Shown: one piece after another, positions 1 to 9,146 of the stretch
Position numbering within the stretch: the first letter of the stretch is position 1
Layout: every line of letters starts with the position of its first letter
Assembly: GCA_035457705.1 (NCBI GenBank)
Contig: DATIBD010000064.1
Coordinates: 164,383-228,382, forward strand
DNA: 64,000 nt
Direction: 5' to 3'
From: DASPGQ01 sp035457705
GTDB lineage: Bacteria; Acidobacteriota; Vicinamibacteria; Marinacidobacterales; SMYC01
The notes under the pieces: generated by a model
Told to the model about the DNA's origin: nothing
Database searches by the model: none
Seen by the model: only the letters and a program-made list of their open reading frames with translations
Position numbers and translations under genes: made by a program

Positions 1-909
1 CGAGACCTCGACCGCACTCCGGGAGAGTCCGAGCGAACGCACCACGCCGACGACGGCGCCGATATGGGACGCCGTCGTGCCACAACAGCCACCGATGATC
101 GAGACGCCCGATCGCAGGAACAGCTTCGCGTAGTGGGCCATGTACTCGGGCGAGCACAAGTAGAGGACTCGACCCTCGACCACCTCGGGGAGTCCCGCAT
201 TGGGCTGAACCGAGAGCGGCAGACTCGTGGAGGAGGCCATGCGCTCGGCGACGCGTAGCATCAGCTCCGGCCCCACGCTGCAGTTGGCTCCCACCGCATC
301 GACGTCCAACTTGTTGAGAGTCCGGGCAACGTTCTCGGGCTTCGCCCCGAGCGGCGTGGCGCCATCGTCGCCGAACGTCATCTGGGCAACCACCGGAACC
401 TCGGTCGACACCGATCGTACGGCCCGAACCGCCTGCGTGAGCTCGCGCAGGTCGGAGAACGTTTCCAGGAGAATGAGGTCCGCTCCTCCGCGAACGAGCG
501 CCTCCGCTTGCTCGTGAAAGGCGTCGAAGGCATCCTCCTCGGGCACGGTTCCGATCGGGGCGATCGGTTTGCCCAGCGGACCCACGGCGCCCGCGACCAA
601 CACGGCCCGGTAGTCAGCCGCCTCCCGAGCGATCTCGACTCCTTTCTCGTTGATGATTCTGACGCGGTCTCCAAATCCGTGCGGCTGGAGCTTGAAACGA
701 TTCGCACCGTAGGTGTTCGTCTCGATGATGTCCACGCCGACGGTGAGATAGTCGCGGTGGATCGATTTCACCAGCGTCGGATTCGAACAGTTCAATTCAT
801 CGAAGCAGCGATTTACCATCACCCCCTTCGCATACAGGCTCGTCCCCATGGCCCCGTCGCAAACGAGGGGTGAGCTCTCGAGGCGAGAACGAAACTCGGA
901 GCGGTTCAA
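1..909 (-). CDS. Homocysteine S-methyltransferase, N-terminal part (probably bifunctional with methylenetetrahydrofolate reductase), partial at window edge
   Basis: Reading the minus strand from 909 gives an uninterrupted frame that runs off the window at base 1. Near the start it has CDGAMGTSLYAKGV, then FDELNCSNPTLV, IIETNTYGANRFKL, GANCSVGP and the zinc-binding GGCCGT near the window edge. These are the conserved blocks of the Zn-dependent homocysteine-binding barrel. The FDELN and NRFKL blocks resemble the YitJ-like enzymes that carry a C-terminal MTHFR domain, but that half would lie outside the window. No ATG precedes the conserved start. The best start is TTG at 907-909, whose last two bases overlap the TGA of the upstream gene (TTGA), suggesting translational coupling. 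An internal ATG at 849 would cut away the conserved CDGAMG strand. The family moves a methyl group to homocysteine to make methionine. Confidence 0.85.
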   Translation of the reverse strand, partial: MNRSEFRSRLESSPLVCDGAMGTSLYAKGVMVNRCFDELNCSNPTLVKSIHRDYLTVGVDIIETNTYGANRFKLQPHGFGDRVRIINEKGVEIAREAADYRAVLVAGAVGPLGKPIAPIGTVPEEDAFDAFHEQAEALVRGGADLILLETFSDLRELTQAVRAVRSVSTEVPVVAQMTFGDDGATPLGAKPENVARTLNKLDVDAVGANCSVGPELMLRVAERMASSTSLPLSVQPNAGLPEVVEGRVLYLCSPEYMAHYAKLFLRSGVSIIGGCCGTTASHIGAVVGVVRSLGLSRSAVEVS

Positions 910-1481
910 ACCTGCTCCTGGGCCGAGGCTTCGGAGTCCCTCAGTCCGAGTATGCTCTTCTCGACCGACAGCGTGTTGTCATCGATGTGCCGCGCCAGAA
1001 TGCGCCGTGCCTGTCCGTAGAACTCGCCGGGAACTCGAAGCCGGGCGTAGCCGTATCCCCACGGCCCTTCGGTCTTCACCATCAGAACGATTTCCGGCCT
1101 CTCCAGCCATGACAAGGAGCGGATTTTGTCGAAGGCGACGAACCCTTGTTCGGTCCAGATCCCCGACGCGTAGAGACCTCTGCGAATCCGAAACGACAGC
1201 GGGAAGAGGACGGTGTAAAAAATCGCCATCAGGCCCTGCGCGATGATCGAAAGGGGCGGCCTGCGGAGCAGGAAGATCGTTATGAACGTCATGGTCAGCA
1301 GGAAGAAGCCGATGCCGAGGCAAAGGTTGAAGAACCAGGGTCTTTTTGGAAGCCACGTCAGCTCGGCTCCTGACGCGATCCGCCGATAGGCCAGGTAACG
1401 CACCAAATAGATGCTATTCCAAACGGTGAAGAGGGCCGAGAGGGCCACGAAGGACAGACCCAGGATGTTGTCCATGCTCAC
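906..1481 (-). CDS. Small inner-membrane protein of unknown function
   Basis: A 191-residue protein with about three hydrophobic segments: residues 5-27, then two closely spaced ones at roughly 50-70 and 75-97. A soluble C-terminal half follows. The C-terminal part (IRSLSWLERPEIVLMVKTE onward) has the short strand pattern of small bacterial PH-like or DUF5673-like membrane proteins, but I cannot assign a family firmly. Its stop overlaps the presumed TTG start of the downstream homocysteine methyltransferase, so the two are probably co-transcribed. The start could be Met1 or Met3 (MSMDN). No catalytic motif is visible. Confidence 0.6.
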   Translation of the reverse strand: MSMDNILGLSFVALSALFTVWNSIYLVRYLAYRRIASGAELTWLPKRPWFFNLCLGIGFFLLTMTFITIFLLRRPPLSIIAQGLMAIFYTVLFPLSFRIRRGLYASGIWTEQGFVAFDKIRSLSWLERPEIVLMVKTEGPWGYGYARLRVPGEFYGQARRILARHIDDNTLSVEKSILGLRDSEASAQEQV

Positions 1482-1584
1482 TCTCCCCCTTGGGTCATTC
1501 TACTTTTTCATCACCCTGATTGTTGGCACTCGCCGCCTAAGCTCGCTTTCCGCGCGCGCTCTTCGCGCGCCCGCTCAACACACT

Positions 1585-2991
1585 TCATAGCTCGTTGGGA
1601 CCGCCGCTTCGGGGCTCGGCGACCGTGGAGACAGCGGGTTTTGGGGAACGGGCCGCCGATCCGTGCTCGGCCCCCAGGACGGCATCTAGGAAGAGCCGTT
1701 CGGCGTCGCGTTGCCCTTGCGCGACGAGGGCATCGAGCCCGAGCCTCTCGCTTCCCGGCTGGGCCCGACCGGCGAGCTCGAACGGACGAAGGCGCTCGGA
1801 ATGGGGTCGGATGACGAACACCGGAACGTTCGCGGAAGCGGCCCACGTCAGATCATCCCCGAGGCTGCGCCTGAGAGCCGCCGCAGAATGACGTTCCCAC
1901 GTCGAGCCCGAGAGCGAGTCAGACGGGTGCGAGCCAATGGCGTAGATGACCTGCTCGGCACCGAAGGCGACCGCATCCGCTACGGCTCCTTGCCCGAACA
2001 GCACGCTCGAGCAGAATCGATGTACTTCACCGCCGTGCCGGCTGCTCAACGGCATTTTGATGGGAACCGTGGCGACCAGTAGTGGCGGGCTCGAGGCGGC
2101 AACCAGCGCTTCGCACAAGACGCCAGCACCCTCCTCAGTCGACAGATCGATGGGCTCGGAGGTCGTCGCCGTCTCCCTTCGGGAACTGGCGGCCTCGAAG
2201 AAACGATCCTTGAGTAGCACGAATGGAACCTCGCGTCCCGCGTCGCTGTCGAAAGCGTAGAAGACGATCTCGCGGTACCCATGTTGGCCCAGGCTGGCTC
2301 TCAGCAAATCGGAATAGGCTCGTCCGAGCGCTTTGCTATTCTTGGGGCGCCCCTCCGACGACGCGCCGCGAACGACGTGCCACATCAGTGACTCGAGCCG
2401 GTCGGCGAAAAGAGAAAGCTCGAAGAAAGGGCCGAAAGGCGCGACTGCCAGAGAGCGGTGCTCGAGCGCCAGAGCGAGCCACCTTACGGTGAGGAACACG
2501 AAGAGCACCATCATGGGAAGGGCGATCGACGGGAGGTAGAACTTTTCCGCGAGCTCGATCGCCGACGGCAACCACGAGAGCGTTTTCGCCCCGGGAATCA
2601 ACAATCCGAGCAGGACACTGACCGGAAGCGCCACCAGAGACACGATACCGAGCAGCCCCGGTGCGAGAAAACATGCGATGGCCGCGGCCAGACAGAACAG
2701 CATCACTCGATAGGGCGTTGCGAGTCGATAAGGACGTCTTGCTTCCAGCGCGTCGATGAGACCGCCGGTCCCGTCCAGATGCTCTTCGCCTTGGACGGAA
2801 GCAAATGCTGCCGCCACCGCCCCAGCCCCCCGTCCGACCACGACGTCGATACGAATGCCCGCGGAATGGACCGCCCGGAGAACGCCAGCGAGGTAAGCGA
2901 GAGCGGTTCCTTCGCCCATCAACAGGAGGGCTGTTCGCCGGCTCGGATTGAAACGCGAGGCTCCCATGACTCGAGGTGCGTCATGATACAT
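1585..2991 (-). CDS. Membrane-anchored patatin-like protein with degenerate catalytic sites
   Basis: About 468 residues from the ATG at 2991. The N-terminus has the patatin beta-strand/oxyanion region (TALLLMGEGTALAYLAGVL) followed by VVVGRGAGAV where active patatins have G-x-S-x-G, so the nucleophile Ser is Gly (about residue 55). Two long hydrophobic stretches (about 96-132 and 153-175) split the domain and would anchor it in the membrane. Later, EALVAASSPPLLVATVPI matches the patatin strand before the acidic site. The expected DGG/DGA is replaced by FGQGAV (about 333), so the catalytic Asp also seems lost, although the GAEQVIYAIG strand after it is kept. An upstream in-frame ATG at 3120 would overlap argS and is less likely; ATG 2967 is another option. 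I infer a non-hydrolytic scaffold or sensor. Confidence 0.6.
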   Translation of the reverse strand: MYHDAPRVMGASRFNPSRRTALLLMGEGTALAYLAGVLRAVHSAGIRIDVVVGRGAGAVAAAFASVQGEEHLDGTGGLIDALEARRPYRLATPYRVMLFCLAAAIACFLAPGLLGIVSLVALPVSVLLGLLIPGAKTLSWLPSAIELAEKFYLPSIALPMMVLFVFLTVRWLALALEHRSLAVAPFGPFFELSLFADRLESLMWHVVRGASSEGRPKNSKALGRAYSDLLRASLGQHGYREIVFYAFDSDAGREVPFVLLKDRFFEAASSRRETATTSEPIDLSTEEGAGVLCEALVAASSPPLLVATVPIKMPLSSRHGGEVHRFCSSVLFGQGAVADAVAFGAEQVIYAIGSHPSDSLSGSTWERHSAAALRRSLGDDLTWAASANVPVFVIRPHSERLRPFELAGRAQPGSERLGLDALVAQGQRDAERLFLDAVLGAEHGSAARSPKPAVSTVAEPRSGGPNEL

Positions 2992-3104
2992 CCCGGCGAG
3001 CCAGACCGCATCGACGGCAGGGAAACTCTCGTGGGACCCGACGATCGCGGATCGCCGGCGGTGCTGCGGAAGGAAGCGTCCGAGGCAGCCGGGAGTCCTC
3101 CGGT

Positions 3105-3110
3105 TATAAT
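3105..3110 (+). promoter_or_regulatory. -10 hexamer of argS, giving a near-leaderless transcript
   Basis: A perfect TATAAT ends only 8 bases before the argS ATG (3119). Transcription would start about at the ATG, so the mRNA would have little or no 5' leader. There is no clear -35 at 16-18 bp and no Shine-Dalgarno. Confidence 0.5.
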
Positions 3111-3118
3111 TCGCTTTC

Positions 3119-5065
3119 ATGAGCGAGCTCTTGAAGGACCGGCTCGTCGCGACGCTGATTCGAGCCGTAAAAGAGAGTTATGGCCTGGACCTCGGGGAGA
3201 TCGTGAGCGAGCGTCCCCCGGAGGCGGATCTCGGCGATCTCGCGTTTCCTACCGCGTTCGAGCTTGCTCGGCGCGCGAGAACTGCGCCGAGAAAGATCGC
3301 CGAGACGCTCGAGCCGGCTCTGCGAGGCATCGATGGAGTGGAACGAGTCGAGGTCGCCGGCGCGGGCTACTTGAATGTCTTCTTCGACCGGCGACGATAT
3401 CTCGAGGAGTTTCTCGCGGCCGAGGGTGCGCTCGCGTCACGCGGAGAAAAGATCATCGTCGAGCACACGAACATCAACCCCAACAAGGCGGCGCATATCG
3501 GTCACTTGAGAAACGCCGCGCTCGGCGATAGCTTCGTCCGTGCCCTGCGCCATACGGGACGAGAGGTCGAGGTCCAGAATTACATCGACGACACTGGCGT
3601 TCAGGTTGCCGACGTCGTCGTGGGTTTCCTCCACATCGAGAGACGAGACGAGCGCGAGGTTCGCGCCCTCGTGCGGGAGAACCGATTCGATTACTACTGC
3701 TGGGATCTCTATGCGCGGGTGTCCGACTTCTATCAGGAGGACGCGGAGAGACTGCGACTGCGCGAGCAGACATTGAAAGCAATCGAAGAGAACGAAGCGC
3801 CCGAAGCCCCGCTCGGCGCCCTGATCTCGGAAGAAATCGTCCGATGCCATCTGGCGACGATGCAGCGGATCGACGTTCGTTATGATCTGTTGCCCGCCGA
3901 GAGTGACATCCTGAAGATGCGGTTCTGGGAACGGGCATTCGAGCTTCTGAGAGAGAAACAGGCGATCCGCTACTCGAGCTCGGGTAAGAACGCTGGCTGC
4001 TGGGTGATGGATCTCGGCGAGTCCGAGGAAGACGAGAAAGTCATCGTCCGCTCCAACGGCACGGTCACCTATGTCGGCAAGGATATCGCCTACCAAATGT
4101 GGAAGCTCGGACTTCTCGACAGGCAATTCCGGTTCCGACCGTTTCATCGTTATCCCGACGGGCACATCGTGTGGTCGACGACGTCCGAGTCCGACGGGAG
4201 CGTGGGCGAAGAGGTTCCCAGTTTTGGAAACGGTGCGACCGTGTACAACGTGATCGACGTCCGCCAGGCCTACTTGCAAAAGGTCGTGCAGAAGGGCGTT
4301 TCGCTCCTGGCGTCGGAGGATGCCGGACTCCGTTCGCGCCATTTCTCCTATGAGATGGTCGCGCTCACGCCATCCACCTGTCGCGAGCTCGGCTTTCCCG
4401 TGAGTCCGGAGGAGGAGAAGCGGCCCTATCTGGAGGTATCCGGTCGAAGGGGACTGGGGGTCAAGGCCGACGATTTGATCGACGCGCTGGTCGAGAAAGC
4501 GCGCCGCGAAGTCGATTCTCGCAATGCCGGACTGGCCGAAGAGGAGCGAGCCGCCATCGCGGAAGCGATCGCCCGCGGAGCACTGAGATACTTCTTGATC
4601 AAGTACACGAAGAACAAGGTGATCGCGTTCGATTTCGCCGAGGCCCTGTCGTTCGACGGCGACAGCGGTCCCTACGTTCAGTATGCCGTCGTCAGAGCGG
4701 GTAAGATCCTAGCCCGTCTCGGCCAAGTTTCCGGCGGGCTCGAGGAGATGGAGGGCCTCATTGGCCGAGGCTTCTCCCGCGACGTCCCCACCGGCGAGGC
4801 CGACGAGTTGTGGTCGATGATTCTCGCGGCAACCGAGCTGGACGACACCATAGGAGCAGTCATCCGAACGGAAGAGCCGTCGCACTTGACGCGCTTCGCT
4901 CTCTCGTTGGCACAACGCTTCAACGCCATCTACCACCGCTATCGGGTGGTGGAGGAGAGGGATGAGGCGAAACGAGCGTTGCGCACCCTCGCGGTGCAGA
5001 TCTTCCATCGGCAGCTTACCCGAGCCCTGAGTCTCATGGGCGTCCCCGTTCCCGAGAGAATGTAG
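3119..5065 (+). CDS. argS: Arginyl-tRNA synthetase
   Basis: A 648-residue class I aminoacyl-tRNA synthetase that charges tRNA-Arg with arginine in the cytoplasm. The first ~100 residues form the ArgRS-specific N-terminal domain. The signature EHTNINPNKAAHIGHLRNA lies at 115-133, with the HIGH motif as AHIGHL. A Rossmann catalytic core with an insertion rich in charged residues follows. The KMSK region is non-canonical (GLGVKADDL, about 445), as is common in ArgRS. The C-terminal DALR anticodon-binding domain ends with the typical short tail SLMGVPVPERM. It is monocistronic and faces lepB convergently. Confidence 0.97.
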   Translation: MSELLKDRLVATLIRAVKESYGLDLGEIVSERPPEADLGDLAFPTAFELARRARTAPRKIAETLEPALRGIDGVERVEVAGAGYLNVFFDRRRYLEEFLAAEGALASRGEKIIVEHTNINPNKAAHIGHLRNAALGDSFVRALRHTGREVEVQNYIDDTGVQVADVVVGFLHIERRDEREVRALVRENRFDYYCWDLYARVSDFYQEDAERLRLREQTLKAIEENEAPEAPLGALISEEIVRCHLATMQRIDVRYDLLPAESDILKMRFWERAFELLREKQAIRYSSSGKNAGCWVMDLGESEEDEKVIVRSNGTVTYVGKDIAYQMWKLGLLDRQFRFRPFHRYPDGHIVWSTTSESDGSVGEEVPSFGNGATVYNVIDVRQAYLQKVVQKGVSLLASEDAGLRSRHFSYEMVALTPSTCRELGFPVSPEEEKRPYLEVSGRRGLGVKADDLIDALVEKARREVDSRNAGLAEEERAAIAEAIARGALRYFLIKYTKNKVIAFDFAEALSFDGDSGPYVQYAVVRAGKILARLGQVSGGLEEMEGLIGRGFSRDVPTGEADELWSMILAATELDDTIGAVIRTEEPSHLTRFALSLAQRFNAIYHRYRVVEERDEAKRALRTLAVQIFHRQLTRALSLMGVPVPERM

Positions 5066-5109
5066 CAAGGACACCCGATGCGATCTCGCGGCGGCTCGCT
5101 CGGTTCTGG

Positions 5110-5781
5110 TCAATCGATGGTGCCGAAGTTTGGAAGGGGCCAGATGCGAAGAAACGCCTTGCCGTAGATGTAGCGCTCGGGCACCAACCCCCAGCTGCGG
5201 CTGTCGTTGCTCCCCGACCGATTGTCACCGAGGACGAAATAATGTCCCGGGCGAATCCGTACGGGTCGGTAACTGCGATTGTCGGCGTTCGCCTCACTCA
5301 CGTAGGGCTCGTCGATCGGATGATCGTCGACATAGACGACACCCTCCCGAACTTCGACGGTCTCCCCGGGAAGGCCGATGACTCGTTTGATGAACGACAA
5401 AGTGGGATCTTCGGGGTACCAGAAGACGACGACGTCGCCTCGGTCGATATCCGCGACGTAATAGAGGAACTTGTTCACGAGGATGCGCTGTCCATCTCCA
5501 AGCTCCGGCGACATACTCGTGCCCTGAACCTTGAACGCCTGCACGACGTAGGTGATGAGCAGAACGCATACCACTACGGCGATCGCGAGATCGTGAAGCA
5601 GCTCGATAATCGCCTGGAGGGGCTTGGACTTCTTCGCTTCGAGAGCGGAGGCTTCTTCTTCGACCGACGGTTCGGTCGACTCGGCAGGGGGGGAAGCGAC
5701 GTCGACCGCTTCGGATGCCAGCTCGCGCTCCTCGACCCCGACTTTCGGGTCGAACCCGTCTCGAGACGCCGAGCTCGTCAC
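5110..5781 (-). CDS. lepB: Signal peptidase I
   Basis: A 223-residue type I signal peptidase that removes Sec/Tat signal peptides on the outer face of the inner membrane. An acidic cytoplasmic N-terminus of about 53 residues precedes one membrane segment (about 63-83). The catalytic Ser89 lies in QGTSMSP and the general base Lys132 in FIKRVIGLPGE. The later GDNRSGSNDSRSWG block is the conserved box E. The long acidic N-tail (AESTEPSVEEE) is unusual compared with short enterobacterial forms. Its ATG overlaps the stop of the upstream FHA/RDD gene by 4 bases (5778-5781), so it is the last gene of the kinase-FHA-lepB operon. Confidence 0.95.
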   Translation of the reverse strand: MTSSASRDGFDPKVGVEERELASEAVDVASPPAESTEPSVEEEASALEAKKSKPLQAIIELLHDLAIAVVVCVLLITYVVQAFKVQGTSMSPELGDGQRILVNKFLYYVADIDRGDVVVFWYPEDPTLSFIKRVIGLPGETVEVREGVVYVDDHPIDEPYVSEANADNRSYRPVRIRPGHYFVLGDNRSGSNDSRSWGLVPERYIYGKAFLRIWPLPNFGTID

Positions 5782-6830
5782 GAGCTGACCGTCACCCGAG
5801 TTCTGGAGAGCCGATCGTGAAGCGCCAATCGATCCTCACGGAAGGCGACTCGAATCAATCCGAGCCCGAACGGGAGTAAGCTCAAGAGGCAACTCGCTAA
5901 CCGAACCAAGGCACGGGGGACACCAATGGGCGAATCCCCTTCTTCGGTCTCGACGGAGAGCCCGAGAAAGCTCATCCCCGGCGTGGCCCCTCGCAGTCCC
6001 CACGACATGACGAAGTACATGATACACAGTCCCGCGAAAGCAACTCCGATGACACCCACCAGCATGGAGCTCGCCGGTGCCTCGACGCCCGGTCCAGCCA
6101 CCGTGACCCACACCAGCGCGGCCAACAGAAGGGGGATGCCGAGGATCATGCCATCCACGAAAGCGGCCAGGAGACGAACGCCGAGCCCGGCGACGTTTTC
6201 CTTCGCCCGCGCAATCTGCCTGGAAAGACGGAGCCCCTCCACGCGGCTAGGCCCGACTTGCGGTTTCACCGGAGGCGGCTCCCAGCTAGAAAGGGACTTT
6301 CCGCAGTGTCCGCAGAATTCCGCGGGCAAGAGCACGAACTTTCCGCAGGTTTCGCAGCGCACCGCCTCGCCGTCTAGCTTCTGTCCGCAGCCACGACAGA
6401 AGCGATCGACGTCTCGGGTCTCCGCGCCGCAAGCCGGGCAAGAGCGGGTAGAGGGCGCCTTCGAGGACCTCGCTGGCTCGATCTCGGCGCTCGTCCCTAA
6501 TCCCGACCGATGAGGCGGCGCGGCCGATTGGTTTTCATTGTCGTCGAGCTGAAACAGCAACCGCGATGACCCGATGGCGACGAGATCGCCATCCTGCAAA
6601 GTCATTTCCGTTTCAACCTTGTCGCCGTTGACGAGGGTCCCGTTCGAGCTGTGGTTGTCGCGAAGCACGAACAATTCTTCACGCTGCTCGAGTATGGCGT
6701 GTCGCCGCGACACCATCGAATCGGTGAGCACGAGATCATTCGAAGGATCACGGCCGATCGAAATGACTCGGGAGACGATGCGGATCTCCTTCTTGCTCGC
6801 GGACGTCGGATTGATGACGAGCCTGGCCAA
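5778..6830 (-). CDS. FHA - double zinc ribbon - RDD membrane protein
   Basis: A 350-residue protein. Residues 1-95 are a forkhead-associated domain with the phosphothreonine-binding set GRDPSNDLVL, SRRHA and NHSSNGTLVNG. Two four-Cys zinc ribbons follow (CPAC/CRGC at 131-148 and CETC/CGHC at 159-176). The C-terminal ~130 residues are an RDD domain with several membrane segments (RLLAAFVDGMILGIPLLLA onward). FHA domains bind phosphothreonine. The Ser/Thr kinase gene ends only 6 bases upstream in the same operon, so this is probably its partner or substrate. Its stop overlaps the lepB start. A link between kinase signalling and membrane or secretion functions is an inference. Confidence 0.9.
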   Translation of the reverse strand: MARLVINPTSASKKEIRIVSRVISIGRDPSNDLVLTDSMVSRRHAILEQREELFVLRDNHSSNGTLVNGDKVETEMTLQDGDLVAIGSSRLLFQLDDNENQSAAPPHRSGLGTSAEIEPARSSKAPSTRSCPACGAETRDVDRFCRGCGQKLDGEAVRCETCGKFVLLPAEFCGHCGKSLSSWEPPPVKPQVGPSRVEGLRLSRQIARAKENVAGLGVRLLAAFVDGMILGIPLLLAALVWVTVAGPGVEAPASSMLVGVIGVAFAGLCIMYFVMSWGLRGATPGMSFLGLSVETEEGDSPIGVPRALVRLASCLLSLLPFGLGLIRVAFREDRLALHDRLSRTRVTVSS

Positions 6831-6836
6831 CGTGCG

Positions 6837-8945
6837 CTACCTACCTTGCTTGAAGCGAAAACGCTGCATCCAGCGCATTTTCACCGGAACACCGTCTCGG
6901 ATCGCGGGCTGGTATCGCCAACGTCGTACCGTGTCGATAACGGCATCATCGAAAACCGCCCCCCCCGACTCGTGAATCTCGAGATCTCGCACCTGCCCGT
7001 TCTCGTCGATGACAAAACCGAGCAGCACCGCCCCTTCGAGACGAGTCTCTCGCGCGGCAGAAGGATAGGCTACCGCCGGACACTCGAGGCATTTGGCCGC
7101 AGTGACACCGGGCGCGCCCTTTTCTACCACGTCTCCCTCGCTGGCCTGGGGCTGCGGCGCGACTTCCGGCTCCTCGACGCGAGGCCGCGGAGGGCCGCCT
7201 CTCGAAGTCAGCACGGCGTCGAGCTCTTCGACCCGGCCCGCGTGGGCCACGATCGAGTCCTCCCACGGTAAGTAGCCCTCCAAGAGAAGGCGAACGACGC
7301 GCTTACCCGCGGAAACGCGAACGCGCTCGAGAGGGGTGTGGCCCTTCGGCGCTCCATCGATCTCCACCGCCGCTCCCTGCGGCTGGGAATCGATCCGGAC
7401 GAACGCCGGCGAGGGCGCCGGCTGCGGCTTCGGTTTCGACTCGAGCGCCAAGTCGAACGTCGCCCCCGGCGCTCTCGGAGTCATTTGCGCGGTGACTTGC
7501 GCGGGCAAGTAACCGTCGAGACGGATCTCCACCTCATGTTCGCCCAAGGGTAATTCTACGACCTCGAGGGGCGTTTCGCCCTGCTCCACCCCGTCTACGA
7601 GAACCAGCGCTCCTTCGGGATCCGTGAAAACGCGCAAGCTTCCCTTGTCAGCAACGAGCTCGGCAGGAGAGTCGATTCCGTCCGAACCGACGGCGCCGGT
7701 GCTTCCATCCGGACGAGTGAGCAGGGTGACGAGCCAGATAAGAAGCGCGCCGGCTGCAGCCAGTGCGACGGAACGCTTCCATGAAGCCGTTCGTCCCACT
7801 CCTGCTGCAGAATCGCGCTCTTTCCGCGACGGCGGTGTGGGATCGCTTCTCGCGAGAATCTCGCCGGGAGGGGGGCCATCGTATCGAGTTGGCTCAGAGG
7901 ATGCCGGTGGGGCCGTAAAGCGACTCGTTGCTCCGAAAGAGCCATGGTACTCCCCGCCAGCCATCGTCGTTGCCGTCACGTCAGGCGAAGCGACCACCGT
8001 GGGATCCTCGTCGGACGCCGCGGGGCTATCCACCTTCGTCTCGTAGTCGTTTTGGAATCCGCTCCCGTCCCTGACGATGACGGTCTCGCCCTCCAGCGCA
8101 CCGAACCATGAGCCGAGACACAACTCAAGGTCACTGACGAACTCGGACGCGTTCGGGTAACGGGAATCGGGGTCCTTGGCCAGTACCCGTGCAAAGACTT
8201 CGTGCCACTTGTGGGGCAGGAGCCCCAGCACCTCGAGGCCATCAGGATGAATCGGATCGGAATGTACCAGCTTGTACAGGATAGAAGTTACGTTGTTGCC
8301 AGGAAAAGGCTGCTGACCGCTCAACATCTCGAAGGCGACTACACCGAGGGAGAAGATGTCGGTCTTGCCGTCCAGGTCCTCACCCATCGCTTGCTCGGGC
8401 GACATATAGCTCGGCGTTCCCATCGTAAAGCCGGAATGATTCCGTTCGGCATTAACGAAGCTCGCGATCCCGAAGTCGGTGACTTTGACTTTTTCGCCCC
8501 CGTGAACGATGACGTTCGACGGCTTGATGTCACGGTGAACGACCCCTTCCCGGTGGGCGTAATCCAACGCGCTGGCGATCTGGGAGACGAGACCGATGAC
8601 GAGCTCGGGCTTCAGCCGCTGACTCTCGAGGATTGCAGCCACGGTCTGCCCTTCGACGTACTCCATCGCGAGCCAGGGAATCTGATCCTGAATGTGGCCC
8701 ACATCGTACAGAGTGACGATATTGGAGTGGGAAAGTCTTCCCGCGGTCTTCGCTTCCGTGGAGAACCGTTCGAGGAAGTCCCGGTGGTCCTGACTACCCG
8801 GTGGAACATCGAGCCTCAGGGTCTTCACGGCGACCGGCCGCTTGATTATGGGATCGAAGGCCTTGTACACGGCCCCCATCGCTCCGAAGCCAATAGCCTC
8901 GAGTATCTCGTACCGATCGATTCTCTTCGGGATCTCACCCTGCAC
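6837..8945 (-). CDS. Transmembrane Ser/Thr protein kinase with two PEGA repeats and a TonB-type C-terminal domain
   Basis: A 702-residue fusion. Residues 11-280 are a Hanks-type kinase: glycine loop GFGAMGAVY (19-27), Lys41, catalytic HRDIKPSN (137-144), DFG (157-159), SPEQ (182-185). A Thr/Ser/Pro-rich juxtamembrane stretch follows, then one membrane helix (about 392-410). Outside lie two PEGA repeats (about 435-482 and 515-563, each with the DG..G.TPLE core) and a TonB C-terminal-like module (about 612-700: YPSAARETRLEGAVLLGFVI ... VRRWRYQPAI). The GTG start at 8945 has TAGGAG about 12 bases upstream. The kinase domain should be intact. The extracellular PEGA plus TonB_C tail points to sensing in the periplasm or at the cell wall, which is an inference. 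Confidence 0.93.
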   Translation of the reverse strand: MQGEIPKRIDRYEILEAIGFGAMGAVYKAFDPIIKRPVAVKTLRLDVPPGSQDHRDFLERFSTEAKTAGRLSHSNIVTLYDVGHIQDQIPWLAMEYVEGQTVAAILESQRLKPELVIGLVSQIASALDYAHREGVVHRDIKPSNVIVHGGEKVKVTDFGIASFVNAERNHSGFTMGTPSYMSPEQAMGEDLDGKTDIFSLGVVAFEMLSGQQPFPGNNVTSILYKLVHSDPIHPDGLEVLGLLPHKWHEVFARVLAKDPDSRYPNASEFVSDLELCLGSWFGALEGETVIVRDGSGFQNDYETKVDSPAASDEDPTVVASPDVTATTMAGGEYHGSFGATSRFTAPPASSEPTRYDGPPPGEILARSDPTPPSRKERDSAAGVGRTASWKRSVALAAAGALLIWLVTLLTRPDGSTGAVGSDGIDSPAELVADKGSLRVFTDPEGALVLVDGVEQGETPLEVVELPLGEHEVEIRLDGYLPAQVTAQMTPRAPGATFDLALESKPKPQPAPSPAFVRIDSQPQGAAVEIDGAPKGHTPLERVRVSAGKRVVRLLLEGYLPWEDSIVAHAGRVEELDAVLTSRGGPPRPRVEEPEVAPQPQASEGDVVEKGAPGVTAAKCLECPAVAYPSAARETRLEGAVLLGFVIDENGQVRDLEIHESGGAVFDDAVIDTVRRWRYQPAIRDGVPVKMRWMQRFRFKQGR

Positions 8946-9045
8946 TTGGGTCAGAGGCTCCTATTCAATACCGGTGGGGGCCCACCCTCGGCGACGGCAC
9001 AAGGGCTATGGGTGGATGCTCTTCCTAAAAAGTTCTTGTTAAGTC

Positions 9046-9075
9046 AAACTAGCATAGCCTTTTATGGAGTGTCAA
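9046..9075 (-). promoter_or_regulatory. Candidate promoter of the kinase-FHA-lepB operon
   Basis: On the minus strand TTGACA (9075-9070) is followed after 18 bp by TAGTTT (9051-9046), about 100 bases upstream of the GTG. The -35 is perfect but the -10 matches only in part. Confidence 0.35.
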
Positions 9076-9146
9076 CGTTCTCCAGCCGCGTCGATCTCTG
9101 GATTGGGCGTCCCGGGAACGCTATGATATCGGCCGAGTAAGCGTCC

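Noticed and set aside
2458..3531. 357-codon plus-strand frame over the pseudo-patatin and argS starts
   Set aside because: It is antisense to one real gene and out of frame with argS; very Arg/Glu/His-rich with no domain.
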